In this document: positions 57,876 through 64,000 of the stretch, piece by piece
Layout of the letters: each line of letters opens with the position of its first letter
Position numbering within the stretch: position 1 is the stretch's first letter
Assembly (NCBI GenBank): GCA_963978545.1
Contig: OZ021725.1
Span: 6,673,176 to 6,737,175 of the forward strand
DNA: 64,000 bases
Origin: Linyphia triangularis
Taxonomy: Eukaryota > Arthropoda > Arachnida > Araneae > Linyphiidae
Direction of reading: 5' to 3'
The notes under the pieces: model-generated
Databases searched by the model: none
Told to the model about the DNA's origin: nothing
What the model saw: the letters and a program-made list of their open reading frames with translations, nothing else
Made by a program: the position numbers and the translations under genes

Positions 57876-58009
57876 GTTTGGCTTGCGCGCATGCGCAGCC
57901 AGCCTGCAATCAGGCTTCACTCAGAAGATGCAAGGACATGATACCATTTGACGTTGATGAAGATATTTTTCCGAGCGATCCTATTAAATTCAAAGAGTTG
58001 TGCCAGTAA
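57876..58009 (+). CDS. Exon 2 of the secreted protein gene (Cys-containing, DUF1397-like?)
   Basis: The acceptor TTATTTCTTTTCAG (ending 57875) precedes an open segment that continues exon 1: GLACAHAQPACNQASLRRCK, then DMIPFDVDEDIFPSDPIKFK and ELCQ, then TAA at 58007-58009. Exons 1 and 2 give about 54 residues: a signal peptide and a mature part with Cys at regular spacing (C-x6-C and a Cys near the end). The pattern CNxxSLxxC...FPxxxxxFxxLC resembles the N-terminus of arthropod 27-kDa hemolymph glycoprotein (DUF1397) proteins, which are much longer. If so, the real exon may end at CA|GTAATC (donor at 58006, weak) and continue beyond the window; if TAA is used the protein is very short. Composition is clearly less AT-rich than its flanks. 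Block A copy 2 begins 14 bp after the stop. Confidence 0.62.
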
Positions 58010-58022
58010 TCTTCCTTTACTT

Positions 58023-61000
58023 TTACACTCATGTCCATAAATTAAGGATAATTCAGTTTTCACCTCATAACTTATCAGTGGAACAGCATATGCACATGAA
58101 ATTCACATCAAAGAGACATCTTAAAGTAACACTAGGGGGCTTCGCCCCCTGCTCGCTAACGCTCGCCAACCCCCAAACGTCTCGCTGCGCTCGAATAGGT
58201 TTGCCAGCCATAAAAAATGTAACCAAATTTTTATAAATTTAATGTAAGGCCTAATAGAGAAAACACCCAAATTGCAAGTTTCATAATAGAAAGTTAAATA
58301 TACTATCCGCCAACATTCTGACTTAAAACTTCACTAGCTGTGCCCTTACATTGAAGTCCCAAAATCTTTTATTATTTATTCTGATAAAAAACAACGCGAG
58401 CTAAACTCACCAACCCCTGAATGCCTCGCTTGGACAAACGCCTCACTACGCTCGGAAAATTCAAGTTAACGAAAACATAATAGTAAAATTTTAATTAAAG
58501 AGTAGTTGTATTAAGGAAAGAGTGGATATTTGTTTATCGACAGAGAAGGAAGTTATAATTCGCATGCTCTAACATTCTTTATAGATTTTGAACACAATCC
58601 TTTAGGATAACATTGTAATTTCTATTATTAGACGTATTACGCCGAGAGTGATTGTTTCGTTCACGTCGCCCCGTTAGAAAATGACGTCCAACGCGAGGCA
58701 TTTTCTGGATAGAAATACTTCAAAATAACAATTACTCTAATACAAAAATGCTTCAGAAAAACAGAAAAAATCAACTTTGAAACGAAGAGTTTAAAAAGAG
58801 CTTTAAAATAAGCAACGGGTTTGTTGTTTACATATATAAGGATGTTGCCATTCATATATTCAAAATCATTGAGGCTTTGTAGTAGCTTAATGATGAAAAA
58901 TATTGAAATTTAACTAATTAATAAAGTGTTAATAAATTATTTTGGCACGTTTTGGCAAATCTACAGCTTATTTCCTTTAAAATGACACCTTGATCATTGA
59001 AATTGGTTGAGCAGTTTAGGCGGACGGACTAACCCCAAAAAACGTATTGCCTATTAAATATATAGATTCAGTTTTCATCTCATAACTTATCAGTGGAACA
59101 GCATATGCACATGAAATTCACATCAAAGAGACATCTTAAAGTAACATATCTATAAGGAAAACAACTCAGTTTCAAATTGAAATGCAAAGTGTACAGTGGG
59201 GGGCATATGCAAAAGAATGGAGTACCATTAGTGTGTAGTTGTACAAATGCATTTACAATCACGCAGCTCATGGAGTTAAATTTTAGTGTGAGATACGATC
59301 TCCCCTGTCATCACAGTGTTTAATGGTACTGTATTCTCATACTTAACATGAGTTTTTTTAGAAATTCAAGTGGTTAGATTGCTAGACCTACCTTTTGAAA
59401 TGTTTGCAAGTGATGGAAAGTTCCCAATATATTAAATCTTTACACAATGCATATCGTAGAAGCGTCCCACACATGTTTGACGAAATTTTGGATTCGAGGA
59501 GTGATCTGGCTTACTTATAGGGGCGATATTCATATTTTTTAATCATTTATCCAAGGCAAAAGTGGAACCAAATTTGTAATATGTATCAATAAACACGATT
59601 TAAAAAACGATATTTCACCATTAAAGACTTGTCTAGATTAAGTTAACGTAATTACAGTGAAAAAGTGTAATTTAATTATCTTTTAAGCTCTTGGGAAGCT
59701 TATTAAAAAAGAAATTCAACATATTGTCTTAAAGACCAAAATTCTTTTCCCACCAAATCGTTATCTTGAATTGGCATTCACCATGAAATATCATGTTACC
59801 ACCTTTCTACAGATACTCTGATGTCCAATATTACTCATGAGACTGAAAAAATTACTTTCAGTAAACAGTCTGATGTTAAAAAGATTTGATATTTGGGTGC
59901 AACACGTTGAATTGGTTGAATAAGCTCCCCAAGAGCACACAAAATAAATAAATTCGAATTTTTCTGTGTAATTATGTTAACTTGATCTCGACAAGTGAAA
60001 TATCGGTTTCTAAATCGTGCTTTTTGATACTTATGGGAAATTTTATTCCCCTTTTGCGCTGAATAAACAATTTAAAAATATAAATATCACCCTATAAGTA
60101 AGCCAGGTCAGTGCTCTAATTGAAATTTCATCAAGCATGTGTGGAACGCTTCTACGATATACATTGTGTAAAGATTTAATGAAATGGGAACTTTCCATCA
60201 CTTGCAAACAGTTCCAAAGGTGGGGCGAAAAATTTAGCCACTAGAATTCATCAAGAAACTCATGTTAAGTATGAGAATTCAGTTCCAAGTAAACACTGAT
60301 GACAGGGGATACCATATCGCACACTAAAAGTCAACTCCATGAGTTTGCGTGATTTTTAATGTAAATGCATCTTTAGAAATGCGCACGAATGGTACGACAT
60401 TCTTTTGCATGTGCCCCCACTGTACACTTTGCATGTCAAATGTGAATTACACGAGCCAATGATGCTCCATTGAGGATAATTCTGGAAAAACTGAACTATC
60501 TTTAAAATATGGACATGATTGTAGAAGGTTTCGGATTCACTTCCCGATGAATTAATATTTATTTTGGCCCTTTTCTGCCATAAAAGTATATTAGAAACAA
60601 ACATTGTTGTATTTATTGTGATTCTAAGCTTATGATGTTTAATTTTAAAGGGTAAGAAATTAACTTGAATTTATAAGTGAAGTTTCTAATTGCATGTTTC
60701 TGAGATTTACCCAGTTACGGTCCGTCGTTTAAAAATGTTAGTGCAGCCGGTTTCACAAGTACAGCCGATATCGAAAAATTGGTAACAGGCTGCATTTCTC
60801 CACAACACCGTATTCATTAAGTGTGGAGGAGATTCCATACTAGCAGCTGTTACCATGACAACGGGGCAGCCTATTTGGAATTTCACTCCTGTGGCTGTAC
60901 CTCACTCGACCATCGTCAGATTTAGTTAATTTGAGCGGGTACTTTACCTCTATTGTGCATTGCTCAGTAGGTTTGCTATTTATAGGAGACTTTTCTTACC

Positions 61001-61066
61001 TTGCGTAGAAATTGCATCTTCATTTACAACTCTAGTCTACATTTAAGAAAATTAGTAAACTTAATA
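58023..61066 (+). repeat. Block A copy 2, split by a Helitron-like element
   Basis: Paralogous to 2823-6333. Left part 58023-58131, then the insertion 58132-59066, then 59067-61066. Inverted arms lie at about 59067-59710 and 59900-60500 (CAAAAGAATGGAGTACCATT...; GTGATGGAAAGTTCCCAATA and complement). The tail 60520-61066 matches 5735-6333 (TACAGCCGATATCGAAAAAT; GACCATCGTCAGATTTAGTT). It lacks both MITE-1 insertions and the 184-bp expansion of copy 1, so it records the older state. Confidence 0.75.
58132..59066 (-). mobile_element. Helitron-like element with terminal hairpin (935 bp)
   Basis: On the minus strand it begins TCTATATATTTAATAGGCAA and ends GGGGGCGAAGCCCCCTAG followed by T: a 6-bp stem with a 3-base loop touching CTAG. 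Internal GCGAGC/CGCTCG-rich segments near the 3' end (GCTCGCTAACGCTCGCCAAC) are characteristic. No Rep/helicase frame. The flanks carry an 80-bp direct duplication (58052-58131 and 59067-59146). Confidence 0.85.
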
Positions 61067-61361
61067 ATCAAAGTTGACTGCAGTTAGTAAATTTTAATTT
61101 TAAACTTTTAATTTAGATACAGCCCAGCTGTATTTGCTATGCCCCACGAGCCGAGCCACTGGATTTATATGTTAATTTATAAATGGTATTAGTGGTTACA
61201 GAATTCACTGAAAATCACACACTGTACTAAATCATATCATCAGTAGGGAAATGTTGATGTTTAACAGCTTTTCGCATTAAAATCCAAAAAACTCGACCAA
61301 AATGTCTTTAAGTACAATAAAATGTGATAGACTCTTGGATTGTCTTAAGTACAATAAAATA
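61067..61361. other. Short spacer
   Basis: TTTAAGTACAATAAAAT-like words occur twice near 61308 and 61345; nothing else recognised. Confidence 0.4.
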
Positions 61362-62015
61362 GATAGAGACGAATGCAATTTTTGGACCCCATCAAACAAC
61401 ATTCTGAATTTTTTATAGAAATTGGAGAAAAGTGAGTAGATTAGGAATCTACTGGTCTGCCGTGGAAAAAAAGGCCGAAACTGGTCAAAAATCGACTTTT
61501 AATACGTTGAACTAAATCCAATTGCCAAATGCGCTATAACTTGTCAAATAATGAGCATTTTTTTTATTGTTAACCCTCACTCTTTAATTTTCAATTAAGA
61601 AGGTTGCAAACGATTCGGATGTGTGGCTATGGCTTATTTGCATCTTTCACAAATGAGCCATATTGGCAATAAACATTACGTCACGAATGACGTAACTAAT
61701 GTCTCCAATTTGGCTTACTTTTAAAAGATACAAGTTTACCGAGCCAGAGATCAGAAATCGTTTGCGCTTTTTCTCACTGAAAATCAAAATGCAGTGGGTT
61801 GCCAGACGAAAAAGTTTGTTCTCTTTTTATCCAGTTATGACATATTTGGCAATCGGATTTTAGTTCAACTCATTCCAAGTCGATTTTTGACCAGTGTCGG
61901 CCATTTTTGCGACGGCAGACCAGTGGATTCGTAATCAACTCTTTTGTCTCCAATTTCTATAAAAAATTCAGAAGGATGTTCGATGAGGTCCAAAAATTGC
62001 AGTCGCCTCTCTGAC
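61362..62015. mobile_element. MITE-3, copy b (654 bp)
   Basis: It aligns with 46293-46949 along its whole length in the same orientation (GCAATTTTTGGACCCCATC..., right end TTGCAGTCGCCTCTCTGAC) and is bounded by TA on each side (61360-61361, 62016-62017). Confidence 0.9.
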
Positions 62016-62088
62016 TATGAGTTAAATCACAAAATACTTCTCCGGTGGAACAATGACGCAGGATCAAAATTCGTCAATACGGAGTTAA

Positions 62089-62801
62089 GGGGGTCCGGTA
62101 CCGAAAATAAAAAAAAAACTTTATTTATGTACATTTTTATGTCAAAAATTTATTTTATGTATGAGATACTATTTATATATCTTTGAGAAATTTTTTTTTT
62201 TAAATATTGTGTTTAGTTATTTAAAAAAAATTTAAAAACCAAGAAAAATCCATAATAATTGATGTTTGCGTATTTTGATATAAGTCAAGAAAAAATAATT
62301 TTTTTTTTCAAAGTGAAAGCTCTCTGTAATATATAATTATATAAAGAAAAATTTGTCTTCACAGAATTTTGATAGGTGAATTAAAAAAAATTTCAAAGTT
62401 AAAATCTTGAAATTTTTGCTTTTTTTTATTTTATCTTTTACGCTAAATGTTATATTTTAAAACAGAATTAAAAAAATAACATTCTGGGAAGACAAAATAT
62501 CTAAAACTATATAAATTAAACGCTCCTAAAATTTAAATAGCCAATTATTAATGGTTCTGGAGATATATCGATTTGAATATGCAACATCTGTGAAAAACAC
62601 TAGTGTTCGAAAAACGCACTTTAAGCAGACGCTTCAAGGTGTTGCGCCCATTAGTGATGTTTAAATCACAGGTAATTTTGTGGCGTTCTAATCACCGGAG
62701 GAATAAGATAAAAACATCATTCTCTTCAGGAATGTATGAACTATTTTTTAAAATCAGAAAAAAAATTGGGATTTTTGAAAAAATTTTGGTACTGGACCCC
62801 C
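62089..62801 (+). mobile_element. TTAA-1 element, copy b (713 bp)
   Basis: GGGGGTCCGGTACCGAAAAT...TTTTGGTACTGGACCCCC, exactly flanked by TTAA (62085-62088, 62802-62805). It matches 36997-37732 over its full length. Confidence 0.92.
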
Positions 62802-62805
62802 TTAA

Positions 62806-63117
62806 GGTCTCTTTAACACAGAAACAATGAGAAACAGAAGGAAGAGCATAGTGTCATGTTGGGTAGACATCTATGAAATTTTAATTACTCAAATTTGAGA
62901 AAATAGTTACAATATTGACATGCGAAACACACTGTTATGAAATTTGAAAAAGAGTGGACTTAGTTCATCGTACTTCTCATGAAAAAGGGCTCTATGACCC
63001 CTTCATTGAATACTCCCCGCCCAAGCGGTTACTTTTTGTAGAATGCAGTTGTTTTTCCAAGACACACTAAGAGGTTTTATCCCATATTCAACAATTTTGC
63101 TTACAGGCAAATCCTTT
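62806..63117. other. Spacer between the inverted TTAA-1 copies
   Basis: About 310 bp between copies b and c; no gene or repeat partner recognised. Confidence 0.4.
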
Positions 63118-63121
63118 ATAA

Positions 63122-63841
63122 GGGGGTCCAGTACCGAAATTTCTTCAAAAATCCCAAATTTTTTTCTGATTTTAAAAAATAGTTCATACATTCCTGAAGA
63201 GAACGATGTTTTTATCTTATTCCTGAGGTGATTAAAACGCCACAAAATTACCTGTGATTTAAACATCACTAATGGGCGTAACACCTTGAAGCGTCTGCTT
63301 AAAGTGCGTTTTTCGAGCACTAGTGTTTTTCACAGATGTTGCATATTCAAATCGATATATCTCCAGAACCATTAACAATTGGCTATTCAAATTTTTGGAG
63401 CATTTAATTTATATAGTTTTAAATATTTTGCCTTCGCAGAATTTTATTTTTTTTAATTCTGTTTTAAAATATAACATTTAGCGTAAAAGATAACATAAAA
63501 AAAAGCAAAAATTTCAATATTTTAACTTTGAGAATTTTTTAAATTTTTTTTTAATTCACCTATCAAAATTCTATGAAGACAAAATTTTCTTTATAGAATT
63601 ATGTATTACAGAAAGCTTTCACTTTAAAAAAAAATTATTTTTTCTTGACTTATATCAAAATACGCAAACATCAATTATTATGGATTTTTCTTGGTTTTTA
63701 AATTTTTTTTAAATAACTAAACACAATATTTAAAAAAACATTTTCTCAAAGATATATAAATAGTATCTCATACATAAAATAAATTTTTGACATAAAAATG
63801 TACATAAATAAGGTTTTTTTTATTTTCGGTACCGGACCTCC
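63122..63841 (-). mobile_element. TTAA-1 element, copy c (720 bp, inverted)
   Basis: Plus-strand ends GGGGGTCCAGTACCGAAATT and ...TTTTCGGTACCGGACCTCC. The right flank is TTAA (63842-63845); the left flank reads TATAA, one change from TTAA. It is the reverse complement of copies a and b along its length. Confidence 0.9.
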
Positions 63842-63845
63842 TTAA

Positions 63846-64000
63846 TGAAACTGAATCTCACTGTTTCACAGATCAAAATTAGGGAGTACTTTTTGAATAC
63901 GAGGCGGTAAAAGGGTTAAACCCTTTCAGTCCCAATGATTTATTTTTTATTTTAAAAATCTGAAATTTATAAAATATACTCATTCGGTATCCAGAATAAT
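63846..64000. other. Window end, unassigned
   Basis: Nothing recognised. Confidence 0.3.

Overview
This window is AT-rich eukaryotic DNA, most likely from an arthropod and probably a spider or other arachnid. Grounds: tRNA-derived SINEs, LINE ORF2 C-termini whose CxxC...SPQHIL / CRKC...AHHILF tails look arthropod, many hAT, pogo/mariner-like, TTAA-specific and Helitron-like elements, long satellites, and spliced genes with short exons. Nothing looks bacterial: there are no operons, and almost all six-frame ORFs under about 110 codons are chance.

Host coding sequence is sparse. I find pieces of two genes. On the minus strand, two phase-compatible exons (10663-10692, then 10497-10582) have canonical splice sites; the protein is not recognised. 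On the plus strand, exon 1 (50794-50824) and exon 2 (57876-58009) join in frame across a 7.05-kb intron. They encode a signal peptide followed by a cysteine-containing secreted protein, possibly of the arthropod 27-kDa hemolymph glycoprotein (DUF1397) type. The intron is full of transposons.

Layout. 0-7.3 kb: SINE, a perfect 214-bp palindrome, dispersed repeats (here called Y and Z), and a large fold-back block (block A) carrying a 184-bp tandem expansion and mariner-like MITEs. 7.3-9.7 kb: an 18 x 90-bp array and its degenerate relatives. 9.7-16.1 kb: minus-strand gene exons, a hAT MITE, a Z copy and a pogo-like element with a nested LINE tail. 16.1-26.0 kb: a 9.9-kb satellite with nested 17/68/164/198/560-bp periodicities. 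26-35.2 kb: a fossil reverse transcriptase, a TTAA element, a Y tandem array split by a 3.3-kb hAT element (with a solo LTR inside), and a fold-back element split by a 2.2-kb hAT with a broken, intron-containing BED-finger transposase. 35.4-45.7 kb: Z copies, two TTAA elements, two degenerate LINEs, a MITE and an inverted SINE pair. 46-50 kb: MITEs, LTR and Z pieces. 50.7-58 kb: the secreted-protein gene with a 3.1-kb Helitron-like element and minisatellite in its intron. 58-64 kb: block A copy 2 split by a second Helitron-like element, a MITE, and an inverted pair of TTAA elements.

The strongest signals are structural. Several insertions are proved by target-site duplications and by paralogous empty sites inside the same window, three unrelated TTAA-flanked families share one size (713-736 bp), a Helitron-like insertion is flanked by an 80-bp direct duplication, and the Z repeat keeps an antisense reading frame open in most copies. 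Family names and boundaries were read by eye; no database search was run.
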